In this document: positions 8,384 to 15,184 of the stretch, in pieces | How positions within the stretch are numbered: the first letter of the stretch is position 1 | How the letters are laid out: each line of letters begins with the position of its first letter | Assembly: GCA_009782475.1 (NCBI GenBank) | Contig: WRIZ01000016.1 | Span: forward strand, 1-46,796 | Direction: 5' to 3' | Length of the DNA: 46,796 nt | Source: Oscillospiraceae bacterium | Lineage (GTDB): Bacteria > Bacillota > Clostridia > Oscillospirales > UBA929 | Program-made: the position numbers and the translations under genes | Notes under the pieces: generated by a model | What the model was told of the DNA's origin: nothing | Database searches by the model: none | What the model saw: the letters and a program-made list of their open reading frames with translations, nothing else

Positions 8384-8460
8384 TGGTCGAGGTGACAGGA
8401 TTTGAACCTGCGGCCTCTGCGTCCCGAACGCAGCGCTCTACCAAGCTGAGCCACACCTCG
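8384..8460 (-). tRNA. tRNA-Pro (anticodon CGG)
   Basis: On the minus strand the acceptor arms CGAGGTG and CACCTCG pair, with discriminator A73 and an encoded CCA. The anticodon stem is CTGCG/CGCAG around the loop TTCGGGA, giving anticodon CGG. GGTTCAAATCC forms the T loop. The length including CCA is 77 bases. Its 3' end faces the conjugative element, the usual geometry for integration into a tRNA gene. Confidence 0.95.
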
Positions 8461-8791
8461 ATTTTTTGGCTTGATGGTCAAAAATCGGCGAAAAATTTTG
8501 AGGTCTATTCAGTTAAAGTCCAAAGCAAAAACTGAAAGCCATGCTGTTTATATTAACACGGCTTTATCTAAAAAGCAATAGGCAGGGGCTTAATTTTTTG
8601 TTGATTACAAGAGTCAAATATGAGTGAAAGCCATACACCGCAATCTCAACGATTCTTTGGGGTTTGCCTTCAGTTTGTGGGAAATAGCCGTTGCTGTTTT
8701 TCCTTTTTTATGCAATCATGCAATCGAGGTCATTCTCAGCCGGGAAATGAGCATCACGGTGTTTAAAAAGATAGACATCGGCAGCATTGGT
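8461..8791. other. intergenic region between tRNA-Pro and the SDR gene
   Basis: A+T-rich spacer with no credible ORF. A weak minus-strand promoter for the tRNA is possible: TTGGAC, 17 bases, then CAAAAT near 8500. A weak hairpin, AAAGCC with GGCTTT, lies at 8535-8565. Otherwise I see nothing in it. Confidence 0.5.
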
Positions 8792-9502
8792 TTACCAAGG
8801 TAGGGGTTTGCCGGTATGCTCCATAAAGTAAACGCCTTCGGGGATGGTTTCGGGGTTTAGCGCAAACTTTACGATATTGGAAGCACTCTCGTCGCAGCTG
8901 ACCGAATACGGGCTTTCGGCGGCGGCTTTGCCGCCCATTGCGCTGCGGAGCCAGCCGGGGTGGATGCAGACGACGCGCACCCCGCGCTTTTTGACTTCAT
9001 TCTGCAAAATCATCGAGGCGATGTTGGCCGCCGCCTTGCTCATGCCATACATATACTCAACCTCGCGGTAACAGTCGCCGATGCTGCCCGACTCGCTGGT
9101 GATGTTGACGACGACGCTGCCCTCGCTCAGTTTGGGGATGGCCGCTTTGCACATCCGCAGCAGACCGATTGCGTTGACCTGCATCATCACCATGCCCGCG
9201 TCAATGTCGGTTTCGGCGAGGCCGCAGCGGTCTTCCATGCGGAAAATCCCGGCGTTGTTGTAGAGAAAATCGATTTTATCCTCTTTGGCCAGCAGCCCGG
9301 CCGTTGCCGCTTCGACGCTTGACGTGGAGGCGACGTCGCATTGAGCAACATGTAGTTTTTCATATTTTTCCGCCAAATCACGCAGTTGGTCTGTGATATT
9401 CAACTCGAACGCGTAAACCCTGTCGCCCTGTTCGATGTGCTGTTTGACAAGCGAGAACCCCAGTCCCTGCCCGGCTCCTGTGACGGCGACACACTTATTC
9501 AT
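8792..9502 (-). CDS. SDR-family NAD(P)-dependent oxidoreductase
   Basis: This 236-residue short-chain dehydrogenase has the cofactor motif TGAGQGLG at residues 8-15, NNAGI in the middle and the catalytic YGMSK. It should interconvert a hydroxyl and a carbonyl group on a small substrate, here unknown. The start is ATG 9502, which overlaps the stop of the upstream VOC gene by eight bases (ATGAATAA), so the two are coupled. A longer in-frame extension to 9604 lies inside the VOC gene and is rejected. The pair is divergent from a sugar/polyol catabolic operon and probably acts in the same pathway. Confidence 0.88.
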   Translation of the reverse strand: MNKCVAVTGAGQGLGFSLVKQHIEQGDRVYAFELNITDQLRDLAEKYEKLHVAQCDVASTSSVEAATAGLLAKEDKIDFLYNNAGIFRMEDRCGLAETDIDAGMVMMQVNAIGLLRMCKAAIPKLSEGSVVVNITSESGSIGDCYREVEYMYGMSKAAANIASMILQNEVKKRGVRVVCIHPGWLRSAMGGKAAAESPYSVSCDESASNIVKFALNPETIPEGVYFMEHTGKPLPW

Positions 9503-9965
9503 GTTTGAAATTCTCCAGCAGTTCGACGATAAACGGCAGCCCGTCGCCGCCTTCGAGGTAGGAATAGCAGCCGCTTCCGTTGCCGTAATTGCCTTTTTGC
9601 ACAAATTTCATCCCGAAATTCTCGCAGGAGAGGATGATTTGATCCATCCCCTTGACGTTGAACGCGATATGGTGCAGCCCTTCGCCCTTTTGGTCTAGGA
9701 AATCCTGCCATACGCTGGCAACGCCGTTGGGTTGGATGAGCTCAAGCTGGACGCCGCCGCCCACGTCGAAGAAGGCGAGGAGGCAGTTGGCGTCCGGCGC
9801 GGGCGCGCCCATATACACCGTTTGGGTTATGGCGTAATCCCCGCCCGGGAAATGCGGCGGCACCGGGCAGCCGAAAAACCGCGCCAGTTTTTGCTTGGTC
9901 ACCTCAATGTCTTTGACGATCAACGCCACCTGCGTCAGTTTGCTTGTGCCGATGGTTCCTTCCAT
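9495..9965 (-). CDS. VOC (glyoxalase/dioxygenase superfamily) protein
   Basis: This 156-residue protein has paired beta-alpha-beta-beta-beta modules. The first contains LTQVALIVKDIEVTKQKLARF and the second EGLHHIAFNVKG. Metal-ligand-type residues (HHIAF His, ELIQP Glu, IVELL Glu) suggest a methylmalonyl-CoA epimerase or glyoxalase-like metalloenzyme. The start is ATG 9965 with GGGAGGT upstream; the frame runs further back but crosses the promoter region. Its promoter is the leftward one at 9999-10027. The reaction cannot be named from sequence. Confidence 0.85.
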   Translation of the reverse strand: MEGTIGTSKLTQVALIVKDIEVTKQKLARFFGCPVPPHFPGGDYAITQTVYMGAPAPDANCLLAFFDVGGGVQLELIQPNGVASVWQDFLDQKGEGLHHIAFNVKGMDQIILSCENFGMKFVQKGNYGNGSGCYSYLEGGDGLPFIVELLENFKHE

Positions 9966-9989
9966 ATGTGGGTACCTCCCCTTTTTTAT

Positions 9990-10028
9990 CTTGCAAATAT
10001 TGTACAGCACCTTTATAATATTTGCAAG
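9990..10028. promoter_or_regulatory. overlapping face-to-face promoters inside a perfect inverted repeat
   Basis: CTTGCAAATATT (9990-10001) and AATATTTGCAAG (10017-10028) are perfect inverted arms 15 bases apart. Rightward: TTGCAA at 9991-9996, 17 bases, TATAAT at 10014-10019. Leftward: TTGCAA at 10022-10027, 17 bases, TACAAT at 9999-10004. The two promoters occupy the same DNA, and each -35 lies in one arm. Confidence 0.85.
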
Positions 10029-10060
10029 CATGAAGAATTGATGGAGGGAGCGTTTACCAC

Positions 10061-11134
10061 ATGGCAAAACTCAAAACGGGGATTATCGGATGCGGCGGCA
10101 TCGCCAATCAAAAGCATATGCCCTGTGTACGGCAGACCGGGCTGGCCGACATTGTGGCTTTCTGTGACATTGCCGTCGAAAAAGCTGAGGAGGCCGCGAA
10201 GAATTTCGGAACGCCGGACGCAAAGGTGTTCAAAGACTACCGCGATTTGCTCAAACTCGACCTCGACGCCGTTTATATCTGCACGCCCAACCGCAGCCAC
10301 AGCGAGATCACCGTCGCCGCGCTGGAGAGCAAAAAGCATGTCATGTGCGAAAAACCGATGGCCATCAATTATATCGAAGCGCAAAAAATGGCCGAAGCCG
10401 CCAAACGCAGCGGAAAACTGCTCACCATCGGCTACCAAAACCGTTACCGCCCGGATACACAGTATCTCAAAAAAGAGTGCGCAGCCGGGGTTTTGGGCGA
10501 TATTTACTACGCCAAAGCCCGTTCCATCCGCCGCCGCGCCGTGCCGACATGGGGCGTTTTCCTCAATGAATACGAACAGGGCGGCGGGCCGCTGATCGAC
10601 ATCGGCACCCACAGCCTTGACTTGACCCTTTGGATGATGGACAATTACAAACCCAAATCGGTCACCGGCGTGACCTTCCATAAACTCAACGATCAAACCG
10701 AGCCCGCCAACGCGTGGGGGCCGTGGGATACCAAGACCTTCACCGTGGAAGACAGCGCGTTCGGCTTCATCATCATGGAAAACGGCGCGGCCATCCAGCT
10801 TGAAACAAGCTGGGCACTGAACAGTTTGGAAGTGGGCGAGCCGCTTACCCTGCTCTGCGGCACCAAAGGCGGAGCCGATATGTTCGACGGACTGCGCATC
10901 AACGGCGTGAAGCACGACCGCCAATATGAGATCAACCCCAATTTCGGAGCCAAAGGGGTGGACTTCTACGAAGGCGAAACCATGACCCCGCATTTCAAAG
11001 AAGCCTTAACCTTCCTGAAAGCCGTCCGAGGCGAGGGCGAACTGGTCGTTCTGCCGGAACAGGCGATGGCCGTCACCCGCATCCTCGACGCGGTGTATGA
11101 ATCTGCTAAGCTGGGAAAACAGGTGGTGTTGTAA
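10061..11134 (+). CDS. Gfo/Idh/MocA-family oxidoreductase
   Basis: This 357-residue NAD(P)-dependent dehydrogenase has the nucleotide-binding GIIGCGGIAN at residues 7-16, YICTPNRSH, and the hallmark CEKPMAIN around residue 100. GGGPLIDIGTHSLDL marks the substrate-binding C-terminal domain with its conserved D and H. Members oxidise or epimerise sugars and polyols such as myo-inositol; the substrate here is unknown. It is the first gene of the rightward operon, under the promoter at 9991-10019, with GGAGGG in the leader. Confidence 0.92.
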   Translation: MAKLKTGIIGCGGIANQKHMPCVRQTGLADIVAFCDIAVEKAEEAAKNFGTPDAKVFKDYRDLLKLDLDAVYICTPNRSHSEITVAALESKKHVMCEKPMAINYIEAQKMAEAAKRSGKLLTIGYQNRYRPDTQYLKKECAAGVLGDIYYAKARSIRRRAVPTWGVFLNEYEQGGGPLIDIGTHSLDLTLWMMDNYKPKSVTGVTFHKLNDQTEPANAWGPWDTKTFTVEDSAFGFIIMENGAAIQLETSWALNSLEVGEPLTLLCGTKGGADMFDGLRINGVKHDRQYEINPNFGAKGVDFYEGETMTPHFKEALTFLKAVRGEGELVVLPEQAMAVTRILDAVYESAKLGKQVVL

Positions 11135-11866
11135 ATGCTAAAAAAACAGTTTGGTATCCAGCTCTATTCCATCCGTCATGAGATCGAGAGCATGGGGTTC
11201 CCGGCGGCGATGCTGAAAATAAGCGAGATCGGCTATGCCGGGGTGGAGTTTGCCGGAACCGGCGGGCTGAGCGCGATGGAAATGCGCTTTCTATTACAGC
11301 GTTTGGGGCTTAAATCCATCGGGGCGCATATCGGGCTGGATGGGTTTGAAGAAGCCTTTGACCAAGAGATCGAATACCACAAAACGCTGGGAACGACCTT
11401 TTTGATTGTGCCGTCCGCGCCGTTTGAAAACGCGGAGGAAGTCAAACAGACGTCGGCGCGCTTGAACGAACTGGCCAAAAGGGTTAAGAACGCGGGCTTC
11501 CGATTCGCTTTCCACAACCACGGCATAGAGTTTGAACGGGACGGCGGCCAAACAAGGCTGGAAGACATGATGGAGCTCGCGCCGGACGTGGATTTGCAGC
11601 TTGACGTATATTGGGCAAGCCTGATGAAGTGCGATTGCGAAGCCTTTATCAAGCAATATGCTTCGCGCATCACCTCGCTGCATATCAAGCAAATGGACGC
11701 GAACGGGAAATGCGTGGATTTGGGCGGCGGCGTGCTGGATTTCGCCAAAATCATCCAAACCGGGCTGGACGCCGGGATCAAGACCTTCATCCATGAGCAA
11801 GAGGAGTTTTCCGCCGGCTCGTTTGACGGGCTGGCCAACGGCTTTAAGCACATTATGAATTTATAA
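11135..11866 (+). CDS. sugar phosphate isomerase/epimerase (TIM barrel), short form
   Basis: This 243-residue AP-endonuclease-2/xylose-isomerase-like barrel begins QFGIQLYSIRHEIE and has FAFHNHGIEFER, LQLDVYWAS and SLHIKQMD. The putative metal ligands are the usual Glu, Asp and His at strand ends. The ATG follows the previous stop immediately (TAA then ATG). Together with the dehydrogenase upstream it resembles IolG/IolE-type or 3-keto-sugar pathways. Exact chemistry is unknown. Confidence 0.88.
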   Translation: MLKKQFGIQLYSIRHEIESMGFPAAMLKISEIGYAGVEFAGTGGLSAMEMRFLLQRLGLKSIGAHIGLDGFEEAFDQEIEYHKTLGTTFLIVPSAPFENAEEVKQTSARLNELAKRVKNAGFRFAFHNHGIEFERDGGQTRLEDMMELAPDVDLQLDVYWASLMKCDCEAFIKQYASRITSLHIKQMDANGKCVDLGGGVLDFAKIIQTGLDAGIKTFIHEQEEFSAGSFDGLANGFKHIMNL

Positions 11867-11882
11867 GGAGAGAAAAAACACT

Positions 11883-13223
11883 ATGGCACAGAAAAAAATC
11901 ATTATCATCGGCGCGGCCGGGCGGGATTTCCACAATTTCAACACCACCTACAGAGAAGACCCTTCCTGCAAAGTGGAAGCCTTCACCGCCGCGCAGATTC
12001 CCGACATTGCCGGGCGCAAATATCCGGCCGCTTTGGCCGGGAGCCTGTACCCCGAAGGCATTCCGATATACCCGCAGGAGGAACTGGAAAACCTGATCAA
12101 AGACCTCGACGCCGACGAATGCGTCTTTTCTTACAGCGACTTGCCCTATAATGCTGTTATGAGCCTGAGCGCGCGGGTGAACGCGGCCGGGGCGGCTTTT
12201 ACTCTGCTGGGGCATAAAAACACCATGCTGAAAAGCACCAAGCCGGTGATCGCCATCGGGGCGTCGCGCACAGGCTGCGGCAAGAGCCAGACTTCATGCA
12301 GGGTGATGGAGATCCTGATGAAACAGGGCTTGAAGGTCATCGCCATTCGCCACCCGATGCCGTACGGTGATTTGGAGGCGCAGAAAGTGCAGCGTTTCGC
12401 CGCTTTGGAGGATTTACAGAAGCACAAATGCACCATCGAGGAGATGGAGGAATACGAGCCGCACATCATTCGCGGCAATGTGATTTACGCGGGCGTGGAT
12501 TACGAGGCCATCCTGCGCGCCGCCGAGAACGATCCGAGCGGCTGCGACGTCATCCTGTGGGACGGCGGCAACAATGATTTCCCCTTCTATAAACCCGACC
12601 TGATGATCACAGTGGTCGATCCCCACCGCGCCGGGCACGAGCTTTCCTATTATCCGGGCGAGGTGACGCTGCGCATTGCCGACGCGGTGGTCATCAACAA
12701 AATCGACAGCGCCGACTTTAACGATATTTTAGTCCTCCGAAGCAACATCGAAAAAGCCAACCCCAAAGCGGTCGTAGTAGACGCCGCCTCCACCATCAGC
12801 GTGGAGAGGCCGGAGATCATCCGAGGCAAACGGGTGTTGGTCATCGAAGACGGCCCCACCCTCACCCACGGCGAGATGAAGATCGGTGCCGGCATTGTCG
12901 CGGCCAAACGCTTCGGCGCGGCGGAGATCATCGACCCGAGGCCTTACGCTGTGGGCAAACTGGCCGAAACATTCAAAATCTATCCAAACATCGGCAATCT
13001 GTTGCCCGCCATGGGTTACGGCGAGGAGCAGATACGCGACCTGAACGAAACCATTGAACGCACCGACTGCGATTCGGTGGTCATCGCCACGCCGATCGAC
13101 TTAAAACGGATCGTCAACATCAGCAAACCCAGCACGCGGGTGGCCTACAGCTTGCAGGAAATCGGGCATCCTGATATGGAGGATGTGTTGGAAGGGTTTA
13201 TCAAAAAGGCTAAGGGAGGTTAA
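11883..13223 (+). CDS. cyclic 2,3-diphosphoglycerate synthetase-like P-loop enzyme
   Basis: This 446-residue protein has a Rossmann-like N-terminal part (IIIIGAAGRDFHNFN, VFSYSDLPY). A P-loop NTPase domain follows, with GASRTGCGKSQTS near residues 124-136, later GCDVILWDGGNNDFPF and VVINKIDSAD. It resembles proteins annotated as cyclic 2,3-diphosphoglycerate synthetase, known from methanogens; bacterial homologues are mostly unassigned. The RBS is AAGGAGAG. It lies between two sugar isomerase genes with short gaps, so a phosphorylation, ligation or chaperone role in that pathway is inferred. A GTPase is an alternative reading of the same motifs. Confidence 0.8.
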   Translation: MAQKKIIIIGAAGRDFHNFNTTYREDPSCKVEAFTAAQIPDIAGRKYPAALAGSLYPEGIPIYPQEELENLIKDLDADECVFSYSDLPYNAVMSLSARVNAAGAAFTLLGHKNTMLKSTKPVIAIGASRTGCGKSQTSCRVMEILMKQGLKVIAIRHPMPYGDLEAQKVQRFAALEDLQKHKCTIEEMEEYEPHIIRGNVIYAGVDYEAILRAAENDPSGCDVILWDGGNNDFPFYKPDLMITVVDPHRAGHELSYYPGEVTLRIADAVVINKIDSADFNDILVLRSNIEKANPKAVVVDAASTISVERPEIIRGKRVLVIEDGPTLTHGEMKIGAGIVAAKRFGAAEIIDPRPYAVGKLAETFKIYPNIGNLLPAMGYGEEQIRDLNETIERTDCDSVVIATPIDLKRIVNISKPSTRVAYSLQEIGHPDMEDVLEGFIKKAKGG

Positions 13224-13227
13224 GCCT

Positions 13228-14193
13228 ATGAAACTAGGCGTATTTACCGTTGCTTTGGGCGATCGGGGCGCGGAGGAAGCATTCAAATGGCTGAGCGGGC
13301 GGGGCGTGCAAACGGTAGAGATCGGCTGCGGCGGGTATCCCGGCCGCGCCCATTGCGACCCCGTGGAATTGCTGGAAAACCCGGCCAAACTGGACGCCTT
13401 TACCGGACTGCTGAAACAATACAACCTCACCGTCAGCGCGCTGAGTGTTCACAGCAACCACGTCCATCCGCAGAAAGAAGTGCGCGATACCGCCGCCGAA
13501 CATTTCACGCTTGCGCTGCGCCTTGCGCAGAAACTGGGGATTGATACCGTCGTCACCTTCTCCGGCTGCCCCGGCGACCACGACGGCGCCAAACAGCCCA
13601 ACTGGGTCACCTGCGCTTGGCCGCCCGACTACGGCGAAGTGCTGAAATACCAGTGGGACGAGGTGCTCATTCCCTTTTGGAAAAAGGCCGCCGCCCAAGC
13701 GGCGGAATACGGCGTGACCAAGATCGCCTTAGAGCCGCACCCGGGCTTCTGCGTTTACAACGCCGACACCCTTTTAAGGCTGCGCGGGGCGGTGGGCGAC
13801 GCCATCGGTGCCAACTTTGACCCCAGCCATCTCTTTTGGCAGGGGTGCGACCCTGTACAGGCCATCCTGGCTCTCAAAGGAGCCATCTACCACTTCCATG
13901 CTAAGGATACCAACATCAACAAAGCCAACACCGCCGTCAACGGCGTGCTGGACACCGGGAGCCTGCTCGGCCTCGAAAACCGCTCGTGGCTCTTCCGCAC
14001 CGTCGGCTACGGCCACGACGCGGTGGTGTGGGGCGATATTTTCTCAGCCCTCCGCTTGGCCGGATACGACGGAGCCGTCAGCATCGAGCACGAGGACGCC
14101 TTTATGTCGATTGAGGAAGGGCTGGAGAAGGGGATACGGTTCTTAAAGGAGACGCTGCTCTTTGAAAGCCCGGCGCAGGCTTGGTGGGCGTAG
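13228..14193 (+). CDS. sugar phosphate isomerase/epimerase (TIM barrel), long form
   Basis: This 321-residue protein begins MKLGVFTVALGDRG. It has VTKIALEPHPGFCVYN, GANFDPSHLFWQG, IYHFHAKDTN and VSIEHEDAF, which supply the Glu, Asp, His and Glu metal ligands typical of the family. The start is ATG 13228, four bases after the previous stop, with GGGAGG upstream; a frame extending to 13183 overlaps the previous gene and is not used. It is the last gene of the rightward operon, followed by the inverted repeat at 14226-14255. Confidence 0.9.
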   Translation: MKLGVFTVALGDRGAEEAFKWLSGRGVQTVEIGCGGYPGRAHCDPVELLENPAKLDAFTGLLKQYNLTVSALSVHSNHVHPQKEVRDTAAEHFTLALRLAQKLGIDTVVTFSGCPGDHDGAKQPNWVTCAWPPDYGEVLKYQWDEVLIPFWKKAAAQAAEYGVTKIALEPHPGFCVYNADTLLRLRGAVGDAIGANFDPSHLFWQGCDPVQAILALKGAIYHFHAKDTNINKANTAVNGVLDTGSLLGLENRSWLFRTVGYGHDAVVWGDIFSALRLAGYDGAVSIEHEDAFMSIEEGLEKGIRFLKETLLFESPAQAWWA

Positions 14194-14225
14194 GAACAGT
14201 TATCGCATATGCCGTTTTCAAATTT

Positions 14226-14264
14226 CAAAAACAGGACAAAGTTGTCCTGTTTTTGTGGTATACT
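14226..14264 (+). promoter_or_regulatory. inverted repeat (terminator and/or operator) with extended -10 promoter for the WYL regulator
   Basis: Perfect 14-bp arms (14226-14239 and 14242-14255) with a two-base spacer end in a T run, so it can terminate the upstream operon. The core ACAGGACA/TGTCCTGT recurs at 17862-17883. TGGTATACT (14256-14264) follows one base later and is an extended -10; there is no good -35, so regulation through the repeat is likely. Confidence 0.7.
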
Positions 14265-14284
14265 GTTTGATGAGGTGACCCCCC

Positions 14285-15184
14285 ATGAAACTTGACCGCT
14301 TGCTCGGCATCCTGACCCTTCTGCTTCAAAACGAAACCATGACCGCCCCGGAACTGGCCGAAAAATTTGAGGTCACCCGCCGCACCATCGGGCGGGACGT
14401 AGACGCGCTTTGCCAAGCGGGCATCCCCATCGTCACCCGTCAGGGCGGCGGCGGGGGTATTTCCATTGCCGAAGGGTTTAAGCTGGACAAAAGCGTGCTG
14501 ACCGCCGATGAGCTGTCAAGCCTGATTGCCGCGCTAAAAGGGCTGGGCAGCGTTTCCGAGCGGGCAGGGATCGAGCGGACGTTGGACAAACTCCGCGTCA
14601 ACACGGAAGCCGTCGTCTCGCTGCGGGAGCCTGTGATCATCGACCTCGCTTCGCATTATAAAGGGCATCTGACCGAAAAGATCGGGCTTTTGAAGCAAGC
14701 CATCGGGGAACAGCGGCTTGTGATGTTTGATTACTACTACGAGAAGGGTGAGACACACCGCCGCATCGAGCCGTATTTCGTCATCTTTCAATGGACGGCA
14801 TGGTATGTGTTCGGCTATTGCCTCGACCGGGGGGATTGGCGGCTTTTTAAGCTGACGCGGCTGTGGGACTTATCGCTGTGCGGCGAAACCTATGCCCCGC
14901 GAAGCATCCCGCCTGAGAGGAGGGACTTCGGCAGCCATCTGACCGACGATAAAAAGCTGGTCGCGCTGTTCGACCCGTCGGTGCGGTATAAACTGATCGA
15001 CTGCTACGGGTTAAACTGTTATACAGAAACGGAAGGCGGCTTGCTGCGGCTGGAGGCCGGCTATACCAACAGCGATTATATGGTGAGCTGGCTGCTTGGT
15101 TTTGCCGGAATGGCAAAAGTGCTGGAACCACAGGAAATCGCGGACGGGCTCCGCCGTGCCGCCGAAAGGATATTGTCTGTATGA
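14285..15184 (+). CDS. YafY-type transcriptional regulator (DeoR-like HTH + WYL domain)
   Basis: This 299-residue regulator has an N-terminal winged HTH (LDRLLGILTLLLQNETMTAPEL at residues 3-24, continuing through RRTIGRDVDALCQAGIPI). A WYL domain lies around residues 137-210, including VMFDYYYEKGETHRRIEPY and WTAWYVFGYCLDRGDWR, the latter covering the W-Y signature region. WYL domains sense ligands, often nucleotides or second messengers. GAGGTGA precedes the ATG. Its stop overlaps the P-ATPase start by ATGA, so it is co-expressed with the transporter it probably controls. Repeats at 14226 and 17855 are candidate binding sites. Confidence 0.9.
   Translation: MKLDRLLGILTLLLQNETMTAPELAEKFEVTRRTIGRDVDALCQAGIPIVTRQGGGGGISIAEGFKLDKSVLTADELSSLIAALKGLGSVSERAGIERTLDKLRVNTEAVVSLREPVIIDLASHYKGHLTEKIGLLKQAIGEQRLVMFDYYYEKGETHRRIEPYFVIFQWTAWYVFGYCLDRGDWRLFKLTRLWDLSLCGETYAPRSIPPERRDFGSHLTDDKKLVALFDPSVRYKLIDCYGLNCYTETEGGLLRLEAGYTNSDYMVSWLLGFAGMAKVLEPQEIADGLRRAAERILSV

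Noticed and set aside
10013-10993. 326-codon open frame on the minus strand
   Set aside because: Shadow of the Gfo/Idh/MocA gene; it also crosses the promoter region.
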